In this document: positions 18,257 through 25,740 of the stretch, piece by piece | How the letters are laid out: the number at the start of each line of letters is the position of its first letter | Numbering within the stretch: position 1 is the stretch's first letter | Origin: Nonomuraea fuscirosea | GTDB taxonomy: Bacteria > Actinomycetota > Actinomycetes > Streptosporangiales > Streptosporangiaceae | NCBI RefSeq assembly: GCF_003001935.1 | Contig: NZ_PVNG01000035.1 | Location: 1 to 64,000, forward strand | Direction: 5' to 3' | Length of the DNA stretch: 64,000 nt | Made by a program: the position numbers and the translations under genes | The notes under the pieces: generated by a model | What the model saw: the letters and a program-made list of their open reading frames with translations, nothing else | The model's database searches: none | What the model was told of the DNA's origin: nothing

Positions 18257-18344
18257 GGGGACGGCCTGCTGGGATGGCGTTGGGTGCACTCTTCGCCGTG
18301 TGGGGATCGATGAGTGGCTCGGCGTCGCAGGAAAGTCCGCCTGG

Positions 18345-19019
18345 TCAGGTTTCTGTGTTGTCGGCGAAGCCGGTGCGGTAGGCGAAGACCACGGCTTGGA
18401 CGCGGTCGCGTAGGTCGAGTTTGGTGAGGATGCGGGAGACGTACGTGCGGACGGTCTCGAAGCTGATGACCAGTTCTGCGGCTATCTCGGCGTTGGACAG
18501 GCCGCGGGCGATCAGGCGTAGCACCTCGCGTTCGCGGGGGGCCAGGACGGCCAAGGGGTCCTCGGTGGCGGCAGGGGTCGAGGGGCGGAGGCGGTCGGCG
18601 AAGCGGCCGATGAGGGTGCGGGTCACGGTGGGGGAGAGCAGTGACTCGCCACGGGCGACGGTGCGAACGCCGTTCACCAGCTCCAGGAGGGGAGCGTCCT
18701 TGAGCAGGAAGCCGCTGGCGCCGGCGCGCAGGGCGTCGTAGACGTACTGGTCGACGTTGAACGTGGTCACGACCAGCACCTTCGGCGGTGCGATGATGCC
18801 GGGGCCGGCGATGCGTCTCGTCACCTCGATGCCGTCCATCAGGGGCATGTGGATGTCCATGACCACCACGTCGGGCTTCAGGGCGGTGACCGCCTCGACC
18901 GCGGCCGGGCCGTCGGCGGCCACGCCGATCACCGTCATGTCCGGCTGTGCGTCGAACGCCGTCTGGTAGCCGGTGCGGACGATCTCCTGGTCCTCGCAGA
19001 TCATGACGCGGATGGTCAT
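18345..19019 (-). CDS. NarL/LuxR-family response regulator
   Basis: 224 aa from ATG 19019, inside repeat copy 1 of the junction array. Receiver domain with MICEDQEIV, phospho-Asp in VVVMDIHMPLMDG, Thr in VVTTFN and Lys in FLLKDAPL; LuxR-type HTH (about 150-215) with LAPREREVLRLIARGLSNAEIA and VRTYVSRILTKLDLRDRVQ. Partner of the kinase upstream, but the two genes are separated by a 166-base repeat array rather than overlapping. Targets unknown. Confidence 0.93.
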   Translation of the reverse strand: MTIRVMICEDQEIVRTGYQTAFDAQPDMTVIGVAADGPAAVEAVTALKPDVVVMDIHMPLMDGIEVTRRIAGPGIIAPPKVLVVTTFNVDQYVYDALRAGASGFLLKDAPLLELVNGVRTVARGESLLSPTVTRTLIGRFADRLRPSTPAATEDPLAVLAPREREVLRLIARGLSNAEIAAELVISFETVRTYVSRILTKLDLRDRVQAVVFAYRTGFADNTET

Positions 19020-19206
19020 TCGGCACCGCCTGTGGGGGTCGGGGTCATTCGGCACCGCCTGCGGGCTGGTCTTCCGGCACCGGCTGTGGACGTCGTGGTC
19101 ATTCGGCGACGCTTACCAGGATCATGGTCATTCGACACCGACTGCGGGCTCAGTGGTGATTCGGCGACGGGTGCGGGCGTCCTGGTCATTCGGTGTCGCT
19201 TAGGGG
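19014..19206 (-). repeat. seven-copy 29-bp array built from the kinase/regulator junction
   Basis: GGTCATTCGG-type units start (plus strand) at 19014, 19043, 19068, 19097, 19126, 19155 and 19184: spacings 29, 25, 29, 29, 29, 29. On the coding strand the core is CCGAATGACC. The kinase stop TGA (19188-19186) is in copy 7 and the regulator start ATG (19019-19017) is in copy 1, at the same position of the unit. Five of the seven copies still carry ATGA. Confidence 0.92.
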
Positions 19207-20361
19207 GATTGACGCGCGGAGTTGGAAACCGCCGTCGGGTTGGTCGCTTGCGGTCAGCTCGCCGCCCAGGGCGTCTATGCGGCTGCGGAGGCCGGGCAGG
19301 CCGCGGCCGCCGGACAGGCCGCTTCTCGCGCCGACCGATACCGCGGCGGCGGCGTTCGTCACCTCGACCTCCACGTGGTCGTTCCGGTAGCCGACCCGCA
19401 CCGTGGTCGGGCTGCCTTCGGCGTATTTGACGGCGTTCGTCAGGCCCTCCTGGACCACGCGGTACACGGCCAGGCTCACGCCGACCGGGAGTGGGGGCTG
19501 GGCGCCGTCCTCCACCAGTTCGACCGGCTGGCCGCCGCTGCGGGTCTGTTCGACCAGGTCTCGTACGCTGCCCATGACAGGGGACGCCGACTCTCCGGTC
19601 GCCTCGAGTACGTCCAGCAGGTGGCGCAGTTCGGCCAGGGCGCGGCGGCCGGAGCCGCCGATCGTGGACAGTGCCGTGACCACCCGGTCCGGCGACGTGG
19701 CCACGAACTGGGTGGCGTCGGCCTGCACGACGATGCCGGTGACGTGGTGGGTCACCACGTCGTGCAGCTCGCGCGCGATGCGCGCCCGCTCGGCGGTGGT
19801 CGCGGCCACGGCGGCGAGCCGGCGGCGCTCGGCCTCCTGGAGTCGTTGCCCGCGGACGAAGGCGCCGCCCATCCAGCACGCGGCGAACAGCAGGTAGAAC
19901 ACCAGAAACTCGCTCAGCGTCCCCGGTGAGCCGAGCAGGAGCATGGCGACGCACAGGACGACGTACGCGGCCGACGACACGACGGTGATGGCGCGGCGGA
20001 ACCGCTCCTGGTGCGCGCCCGCCGAGTACAGCGCGACGTAGATCGTCACGGTGCCGAACTGCATCGGGTAGGCGAGCGTCTCGTGGACCACGAAGGCGGC
20101 GCCGTTGATCGCCAGGCACGCGGCGGGCCACCGGGTGCGTACGGCGAGCGGCAGCGTCTGGGCCAGGATCAGCACGAGCGTGAACGCGTCGGCGGGACGT
20201 TCCGGCAGGTCGCCGAACTGGACGCTCATGATCGTCAGCGCCGGTACGAACGCCAGCCCGGTGAAGCCGGCGGCCAGCCAGCGATCCCACACCGTGGCGT
20301 CGTAGACGCGCCAGACGTTCAGCAACCTGCGGAAGAGGTCGCCGGCCAAGGTCCCCGGCAT
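19186..20361 (-). CDS. sensor histidine kinase, HisKA_3 (NarL partner) type
   Basis: 391 aa. The N-terminal 170 residues form about five membrane helices, then a coiled linker (RLQEAERRRLAAV), the HisKA_3 H-box ERARIARELHDVVTHHVTG and a HATPase domain with N-box VQEGLTNAVKYA and GGRGLPGLRSRI. The G1 box is less typical than usual for the family, though such kinases often show this. It ends in SDTE, with the stop inside copy 7 of the junction array. Divergent from the TAP-like hydrolase. Confidence 0.9.
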   Translation of the reverse strand: MPGTLAGDLFRRLLNVWRVYDATVWDRWLAAGFTGLAFVPALTIMSVQFGDLPERPADAFTLVLILAQTLPLAVRTRWPAACLAINGAAFVVHETLAYPMQFGTVTIYVALYSAGAHQERFRRAITVVSSAAYVVLCVAMLLLGSPGTLSEFLVFYLLFAACWMGGAFVRGQRLQEAERRRLAAVAATTAERARIARELHDVVTHHVTGIVVQADATQFVATSPDRVVTALSTIGGSGRRALAELRHLLDVLEATGESASPVMGSVRDLVEQTRSGGQPVELVEDGAQPPLPVGVSLAVYRVVQEGLTNAVKYAEGSPTTVRVGYRNDHVEVEVTNAAAAVSVGARSGLSGGRGLPGLRSRIDALGGELTASDQPDGGFQLRASIPLSDTE

Positions 20362-20510
20362 GGCTCAGAGCCTAGCGATCTCCGATCGCCGATGTTGCCG
20401 CGTTTGTCCCTCATGTGAGCCACACGGAATGTCCGCAGCGCGGTGATTCGGGACAGGGCCCTCGACTCCTACTTTTTCCTTACCAGCGGCCGGCAAGCAC
20501 GGTCGGCCGC

Positions 20511-20579
20511 GAATCCGGATCACGACACCACGGGAAGCCGGATCGCACCGTCACGGGAATCGGGATCGCGGCACTACAG
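20511..20579 (+). repeat. three 23-bp tandem copies in the leader of the TAP-like hydrolase gene
   Basis: Copies at 20511-20533, 20534-20556 and 20557-20579 share GAA(T/G)CSGGATC and a CACGG end. They sit just upstream of the GGAAGGGCAG ribosome site. Possible operators or slippage products; no strong dyad within one unit. Confidence 0.65.
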
Positions 20580-20599
20580 GGCTTCGGAAGGGCAGCATC

Positions 20600-22162
20600 A
20601 TGGAGAGCAACAGCATTCGGGTACGCATCGTCATCGCCGGCAGCCTGGCCGCGGTCGCGGCGGCAGGGGCGGTCATCGGCGGGCAGCCGGCGAGCGCCGA
20701 GGTCGAGGTGAGTGCCGGTGACGTGCAGAAGTCGATCAAGTGGGGTGAGTGTCCGGAGCTTGCGCCGGGCGCCAAGCGGGATCCCCGGCAGACCTGCGGC
20801 ACCGTCAAGGTGCCTCTCGACTATCGCCGCCCCGGTGGGGAGAGCATCACCGTTGCGGTCTCCAGGATCGCCACCGCCAAGCCGGGTAAGAAGCGCGGCA
20901 ACCTGCTGTTCAACCCGGGAGGCCCGGGGTTGCAGGGGCTGGACATGCCCGGTCAGATGGCGCTCACACTGCCGAAGAAGGTGCGGGACTCGTACGATCT
21001 GATCGGGTTCGACCCGCGCGGTGTCGGCCACAGCACGCCGATGAGTTGCGGTCTGCCCGGCACCGCCGGCCTGCTCACCGTGTTCCCCTATCCCGGCGCC
21101 GGCGGCTCGATCAAGGAGAACGTCGCCACCGCGCGTGCCGTCGCCGCGCAGTGCGCCAAGGTCGGGGCCAAGCTCCAGTACTTCACCAGTGCGAACACGG
21201 CTCGTGACATGGATCGCATCCGCCGGGCGCTCGGCGTGCGGAAGATCTCCTACTGGGGCCAGTCCTTCGGCACCTACCTCGGCGCGGTCTACACCTCGCT
21301 GTTCCCCCGCAACACCGACCGGATGGTGCTGGAGGGCAACGTCGACCCGGACAAGGTGTGGGCGAAGATGCTGAACACCTGGAACCAGGGCATGAACGAC
21401 CGGTTCCCCGACGCCGCCCGCGTCGCCGCGGCGAACGACGCCGCCCTCGGGCTGGGCGACACCGTCGAGGAGGTCACCGACTCCTTCCTCGCGCTGGCCG
21501 ACCGCCTGGACCGGAAGCCGGCCACGGTGCCGGGCGCGTCGGTGACGGTCAACGGCGGGTTGCTGCGCGCTGTCACGTACCAGATGCTGCAGCACAACGA
21601 GACGCTCGCTCCGCTCACCCAGTTCTGGAAGGCGGTGGGCAGTCTGTCCGCCGGCAAGGCCCCGACGGACGCGGACGTCGCCGTGCTCCGGCAGATCTTC
21701 GCCGACACCCCGCCCGCGAAGGGCGTGCCGGCCGACAACCAGGTCACCATGGCTCTGGCCATGATCTGCGGGGACACCACCTGGTCGCGCGACGTGGACT
21801 CCTACGCCGCCGCCACCGCGGCCGCCCGCGCGAAGTACCCGTTGAGCGGCGGCATGCCGAACAACATCCTGCCGTGCGCGTTCTGGTCGAAGAAGCCGAT
21901 CGAGCCGCTGGTCAAGGTGACCTCGCACGGTCCGCGTAACGTGCTGATCCTGCAGAACCGCCGCGACAACGCCACGCCGTGGGCGGCGGGCCGAGGGATG
22001 CGTAAGGCGCTGGGTGACCGGGCCGGCTTCGTCGGTGTCCAGCACGGCGGGCACTTCGCCTACGGCACCGGCTCGGTCTGCGCCGACCAGGCCACCGTCG
22101 CGTTCCTGACCAAGGGGACCCTGCCGGCCAAGGACCTCTCCTGCGCCGGTCTCAAGTCCTGA
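20600..22162 (+). CDS. secreted alpha/beta hydrolase, TAP-like peptidase
   Basis: 520 aa. Signal peptide about 1-33 (cut near QPASA-EV). Alpha/beta fold with oxyanion stretch LLFNPGGPG, the DLIGFDPRGVGHS strand, nucleophile elbow GQSFGTYLG, then a TAP-like C-terminal domain holding the Asp in LQNRRDNATPW and the His in QHGGHFAYG. This is the layout of the Streptomyces tripeptidyl aminopeptidase family, releasing N-terminal tripeptides outside the cell. About length-typical. Followed by a 10-bp terminator hairpin. Confidence 0.9.
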   Translation: MESNSIRVRIVIAGSLAAVAAAGAVIGGQPASAEVEVSAGDVQKSIKWGECPELAPGAKRDPRQTCGTVKVPLDYRRPGGESITVAVSRIATAKPGKKRGNLLFNPGGPGLQGLDMPGQMALTLPKKVRDSYDLIGFDPRGVGHSTPMSCGLPGTAGLLTVFPYPGAGGSIKENVATARAVAAQCAKVGAKLQYFTSANTARDMDRIRRALGVRKISYWGQSFGTYLGAVYTSLFPRNTDRMVLEGNVDPDKVWAKMLNTWNQGMNDRFPDAARVAAANDAALGLGDTVEEVTDSFLALADRLDRKPATVPGASVTVNGGLLRAVTYQMLQHNETLAPLTQFWKAVGSLSAGKAPTDADVAVLRQIFADTPPAKGVPADNQVTMALAMICGDTTWSRDVDSYAAATAAARAKYPLSGGMPNNILPCAFWSKKPIEPLVKVTSHGPRNVLILQNRRDNATPWAAGRGMRKALGDRAGFVGVQHGGHFAYGTGSVCADQATVAFLTKGTLPAKDLSCAGLKS

Positions 22163-22193
22163 CCGTCACCTCACGACCCAGCCCCCAGCGTCC

Positions 22194-22221
22194 AGCCCCC
22201 GGTTCTCGGCCCGGGGGCTGA
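22194..22221 (+). terminator. intrinsic terminator after the TAP-like hydrolase
   Basis: CAGCCCCCGG and CCGGGGGCTG pair perfectly over 10 bp around an 8-base loop, 32 bases after the stop codon. No T-run follows. It may also stop transcripts arriving from the convergent methyltransferase operon. Confidence 0.7.
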
Positions 22222-22289
22222 GCCGTGTCCGCAGCGGGGATCCGGGAGTGCCGCTTTCTGGAAAGGCGGGTGGCTTCGGGGCTCGGTGC

Positions 22290-22386
22290 TTCCGCGCGTC
22301 GGCCGGGTCAGCAGCTTCGAGGGTTGGTCGGATCCGCGGGTTTCGAGGGTCGGTCGGATCAGGAATTCCGCGGGTTGGTCGGCTCA
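22290..22386 (-). repeat. 25-26-bp array starting on the methyltransferase stop codon
   Basis: On the plus strand CG(C/A)GSGT(T/C)GGYCGG-N-TC(A/C) ends at 22386, 22361, 22335 and 22310 (spacings 25, 26, 25). The TCA of the first, read on the minus strand, is the TGA stop of the gene; the other three copies extend beyond it. Confidence 0.8.
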
Positions 22387-23424
22387 GGGGGGTCGGCGGG
22401 CTATGAGGACCTTCAAGGTGACCGGTTCGGTGAAGCGGCCGGTCGGGACGGCCGTCAGCAGCGCGGTGGTGAGGTCGCGTTCGAAGGCGGGGCGGCAGTC
22501 GCCGAGCAGCCGGCGCAGGGGCAGCGAGGTCGAGTACAGGTAACCGATGATCCGGTCCACGGTCCAGATCCGCTCGAACTCGTGGACCACCGGGGTGACG
22601 TCCCGGAACGCGGACCGGGCCAGCAACTCCTCGTGCGATTCAGGCTGCTGACCTGCGACGTCCTGCCGTCCGGCCGAGGTTCGCGGCGCGCTGGCGGTCT
22701 GTGGCTCGGCTGAGGTTCGCGGAGCGCGGGGGCTCTGTGGCTCGGTCGCACGGCGTCGTCCACCGTTGCTCCGCAGTTCGTCGCGCGTTCGGAGGCCGGA
22801 GCCGGAGCCGGAGCCGGGGCCGGGGCCGGGGCCGGGACTGAGGCGGGGGATGGGGCTGGAGCTCGGACCCGGGCTCGGGCTCAGGCCGGTGCTGGGGCGG
22901 GAGCTGGAGCTCGGGTTCGGGCTCTGGAGGGGGTACGAGGAGGGGGGCAGGTAGCGGTGTTGTACGTCTTCGATGACCGCCTGCCAGGGAGCCGCCGCCA
23001 GCGCCATGCAGCCGTCGTTGGCGATCACCAGCCCGCCCTCGTCCTCCACCACCCCCGTCAGCCCCCGCAGCACCCGCTCACGATCCGTCCAGTGGAACGA
23101 CCGTCCCATGGTCACCAGCCGGAAGCGCCCGAGCTCGCCCGCCAGATCGGCGGCGTCCCCTTGGATCCAGGTGAGGTTGCGCGCTCCGGCCGCGCGAGCC
23201 TGCTGGGCCGCCTGGGCGAGCATGCCGGGGTCGGGGTCCAGGCCGACCGCCTGCTCGACGTGCTCGGCCAGGGGGATGGTCAGCTGGCCGGTGCCGCAGC
23301 CGAGGTCGAGGGAGCGGCCGGTGCCGTTCAGGGCGAACCGGGTGACCACGTCGGAGAAGAATGCCTGCGGATAGCCGGGACGGAAACGGGCGTAGTAGGG
23401 GGCGGTGCCGGAGAAAAGACCCAT
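22384..23424 (-). CDS. class I SAM-dependent methyltransferase with a low-complexity insertion
   Basis: 346 aa. The N-terminal 165 residues are a Methyltransf_11/25-type Rossmann domain (LDLGCGTGQLTIPLA SAM loop, VGLDPDPGM, WIQGDAADL, MGRSFHWTD). Residues about 170-268 are a Ser/Pro/Gly and Arg/Thr/Ala-rich insertion, partly made of repeats, and the family sequence resumes at HEELLARSAFRDVTPVVHEFERIW. Homologues are generally about 250 aa, so the insertion is an addition. It starts six bases after the acyl-CoA dehydrogenase stop and is probably the last gene of the TetR-flanked operon. Substrate unknown. Confidence 0.85.
   Translation of the reverse strand: MGLFSGTAPYYARFRPGYPQAFFSDVVTRFALNGTGRSLDLGCGTGQLTIPLAEHVEQAVGLDPDPGMLAQAAQQARAAGARNLTWIQGDAADLAGELGRFRLVTMGRSFHWTDRERVLRGLTGVVEDEGGLVIANDGCMALAAAPWQAVIEDVQHRYLPPSSYPLQSPNPSSSSRPSTGLSPSPGPSSSPIPRLSPGPGPGPGSGSGSGLRTRDELRSNGGRRRATEPQSPRAPRTSAEPQTASAPRTSAGRQDVAGQQPESHEELLARSAFRDVTPVVHEFERIWTVDRIIGYLYSTSLPLRRLLGDCRPAFERDLTTALLTAVPTGRFTEPVTLKVLIARRPP
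22672..22845 (-). repeat. intragenic repeats inside the methyltransferase gene
   Basis: Two 36-bp copies (from 22672 and 22708) encode 12-residue units sharing APRTSA, and 22795-22843 is a run of GAGCCG/GGGCCG hexamers encoding Gly/Pro/Ser repeats. Both keep the reading frame. Confidence 0.75.
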
Positions 23425-23430
23425 CCCAGG

Positions 23431-24654
23431 TCAGAGGGGGAGGTCGCCGGTGGCGGCGCTGGTGGAGCCGGTCGCCTGGTAGGCGGCGATCGTGCGTTCC
23501 GCGATGCGCATCTGGTGGATCTCGTCGGCCCCGTCGGCGAAGCGGGCCCAGCGGGCGTGCTGGAACATGGAGGCCAGCGGAGTGTCGGTCGAGTAGCCGA
23601 GGGCCCCGTGCACCTGGATCGCGCGGTCGATGATGCGGTTGAGGCTGTTCGCCACGAAGTGTTTGGCCATCGACACCTCCGTACGGAAGTCCTCGCCCTT
23701 GTCGATCTTGGAGGCGGCGTGCAGGACCATGAGCTTGCACTGGTAGAGCTCCATGGCCGAGTCGGCGATCAGCCACTGGATGCCCTGCTTCTCCGCCAGC
23801 AGCGAGCCGTGGCTGTACCGCTTGAGCGCGCGGTCGACCATCATGTCCAGGGCCGTCTCCGCCTGCGAGATCCAGCGCATGCAATGGGCCAGGCGGGCCG
23901 GGCCGAGCCGGTACTGGCCCAGGCGGTGCCCGTTGCCGCGACCGCCGAGGATGGCGGTGCCGGGCAGGCGCAGGTCGGTGATGACGATCTCGCTGTGGCC
24001 GGTGGAGCCGTGCATGGTCTCGACCTCGCGCACGTCGTTCCAGCCCGGATTGGGCAGGTCGACGAGGAACGCGGTGTTGGCCCCGCGCGACCCCTCCGGC
24101 ACGTCCTGCTCCGTCCTGGCGATGAGGATGGCGAAGCTGGCCCGGCGGGCGTTGGAGATGAACCATTTGTGGCCGTTGATCACCCACTCGTCGCCGTCCT
24201 GGACCGCCTCCGTACGGATCAGCGTGGGGTCGGAGCCGGCCACCTCGGGCTCGGTCATGGCGAAGCAGGACATCTGGACGCCGTCGAGCAGCGGACGCAG
24301 GTACTTCTCCTTCTGCTCGTCGTCCGCCCAGTGCAGCAGGGTGTGCATGTTGCCCTCGTCCGGCGCCTGACAGTTCAGCACCCACGGGCCGATCCGGGTC
24401 TTGGCCGCCTCCGACTGCACCATGGCCAGCTCCACGTGCCCCAGGCCCATGCCGCCCCACTCCTTCGGCATGTGCGGCAGCCAGAGCCCCTCGGCCTTGG
24501 CGAGGGAGCGCAGGTGGAAGATCGCGCGGAGGTACGCGTCGCGCTCGCCCTCCCCCACCTCCGCCATCGCGGGAACGACCGTGCCCTGGATGAAGGCGCG
24601 GACCCGCTTGCGGATCTCCTCGTGCTCGGGGGAGAGGGTGAAATCGATGGCCAT
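23431..24654 (-). CDS. acyl-CoA dehydrogenase family protein
   Basis: 407 aa from ATG 24654 (MAIDFTLSPEHEEIRKRVR) with AGGAG upstream; longer frames run into the ABC gene. FAD enzyme: FAMTEPEVAGSDPT and WFISNARRASFAI in the middle domain, and the C-terminal QVHGALGYSTDTPLASMFQHARWARFADGADEIHQM. The position before LASM carries a Thr-Asp-Thr rather than a recognisable catalytic Glu, but placement needs an alignment. Sits 14 bases after dppF-like ATPase in a peptide-type transporter operon, an unusual location suggesting that the imported substrate is acyl-like or is oxidised after uptake. Confidence 0.88.
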   Translation of the reverse strand: MAIDFTLSPEHEEIRKRVRAFIQGTVVPAMAEVGEGERDAYLRAIFHLRSLAKAEGLWLPHMPKEWGGMGLGHVELAMVQSEAAKTRIGPWVLNCQAPDEGNMHTLLHWADDEQKEKYLRPLLDGVQMSCFAMTEPEVAGSDPTLIRTEAVQDGDEWVINGHKWFISNARRASFAILIARTEQDVPEGSRGANTAFLVDLPNPGWNDVREVETMHGSTGHSEIVITDLRLPGTAILGGRGNGHRLGQYRLGPARLAHCMRWISQAETALDMMVDRALKRYSHGSLLAEKQGIQWLIADSAMELYQCKLMVLHAASKIDKGEDFRTEVSMAKHFVANSLNRIIDRAIQVHGALGYSTDTPLASMFQHARWARFADGADEIHQMRIAERTIAAYQATGSTSAATGDLPL

Positions 24655-24668
24655 GCTCACTCCTTGTA

Positions 24669-25658
24669 TCAAGCGGGGGCAGGTGGTGTCTCCGGGTAGT
24701 GGCAGGCGAGCCAGTGGTCCGCGCCGATCCGCCGGATCCTGGGCTCCTCCTCGGCGCACCGCGCCGCCGCCCGCGGGCAGCGGGTACGGAAGCGGCACCC
24801 CGTCGGCGGGCTGACCGGCGACGGCGGCTCGCCACTGATGAGCTGGTCCGCGGGCGGGAGGTCCAGGCCGCCGCCGGGGATGGAGGCGATCAGGGCCCGC
24901 GTGTACGGATGCGCCGGCCGGCTGATCAGATCGGCGCTCGGCGCCAGCTCGCACACCTTGCCCAGGTACATCACCATGATCCGGTCACTGACGTTCTTCA
25001 CCACGGCCAGGTCGTGGGCGATGAAGACGAGCGTGAGCCGGTAGCGGTCCTTGAGGTCCTCCAGCAGGCCGAGGATCTGGGCCTGCACCGAGACGTCCAG
25101 CGCCGACACCGGCTCGTCGCAGATCACCACCTCGGGATCGAGGATCAGCGCCCTGGCGATCGAGATGCGCTGGCACTGCCCGCCGGAGAACTCGTGCGGC
25201 CGCCGTACCGCCGCCGTCGCCGGATCCAGCCCGACCGCCTCCAGCACCTCGTCCACCCGGTCGCCCGGCAGGTCCCACACGCGCGGGCCCTCGCCGACGA
25301 TCTCGCGGACGCGGCGGCGGGGGTTGAGCGAGGAGATCGGGTCCTGGAAGATCATCTGCAGGCGGCGGCGGGTCCTGCGCAGGGCTTCGCCGCGCAGCTC
25401 GGTCAGTTCGAGACCGTCCAGCCGGACGGAGCCCGAGCGGGGCGGCGGGAGCTGCACGAGAGCCCGCGCCGCGCTGGACTTGCCGCAGCCCGACTCGCCG
25501 ACGATACCCAGCGTCTCGCCGCGCGCCAGGTCGAAGCTCACCCCCGAGACCGCCCTGACGGTACGGCCGCGGCCGGCGGGGAACTCCACGACCAGATCCT
25601 CCACCCGCAGCAGCACCTCGTCACGAGGGCGCAGGTGAGCGCTACCGCTACCGGCCAC
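24669..25658 (-). CDS. oligopeptide ABC transporter ATPase (DppF/OppF-like)
   Basis: 329 aa from GTG 25658. Walker A IVGESGCGKSSAA, signature FSGGQCQRISIARAL, Walker B VVICDEPVSALDVSVQ, switch His in LVFIAHDLAVV, and the C-terminal oligopeptide-transporter extension with CRFRTRCPRAAARC. Works with the DppD-like half fused in the previous gene. Its start codon is in the last unit of a repeat whose first unit holds the previous gene's stop. Confidence 0.92.
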   Translation of the reverse strand: MAGSGSAHLRPRDEVLLRVEDLVVEFPAGRGRTVRAVSGVSFDLARGETLGIVGESGCGKSSAARALVQLPPPRSGSVRLDGLELTELRGEALRRTRRRLQMIFQDPISSLNPRRRVREIVGEGPRVWDLPGDRVDEVLEAVGLDPATAAVRRPHEFSGGQCQRISIARALILDPEVVICDEPVSALDVSVQAQILGLLEDLKDRYRLTLVFIAHDLAVVKNVSDRIMVMYLGKVCELAPSADLISRPAHPYTRALIASIPGGGLDLPPADQLISGEPPSPVSPPTGCRFRTRCPRAAARCAEEEPRIRRIGADHWLACHYPETPPAPA

Positions 25659-25740
25659 CGCCGTCAGCTCCTTCCGTAAGGTGAGCGCTTCCGCCGCCGG
25701 CCACGGCCGTCGGCTGAGCGCGTCCGCTACCGGCCACCGC
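25636..25740 (-). repeat. three-copy array built from an ABC gene stop/start junction
   Basis: CCGGCCAC occurs at 25651, 25697 and 25730, each embedded in a TGAGCGC...CCGGCCAC(C/G)G context (plus strand); spacing 46 and 33 bp. On the coding strand the core is GTGGCCGGTAG: in one end copy its TAG is the fused permease-ATPase stop, in the other its GTG is the next gene's start. Confidence 0.85.

Noticed and set aside
19014-19206. Possible CRISPR array
   Set aside because: Units are contiguous 29-bp direct repeats with no unique spacers and no cas genes; the same holds for the other arrays.
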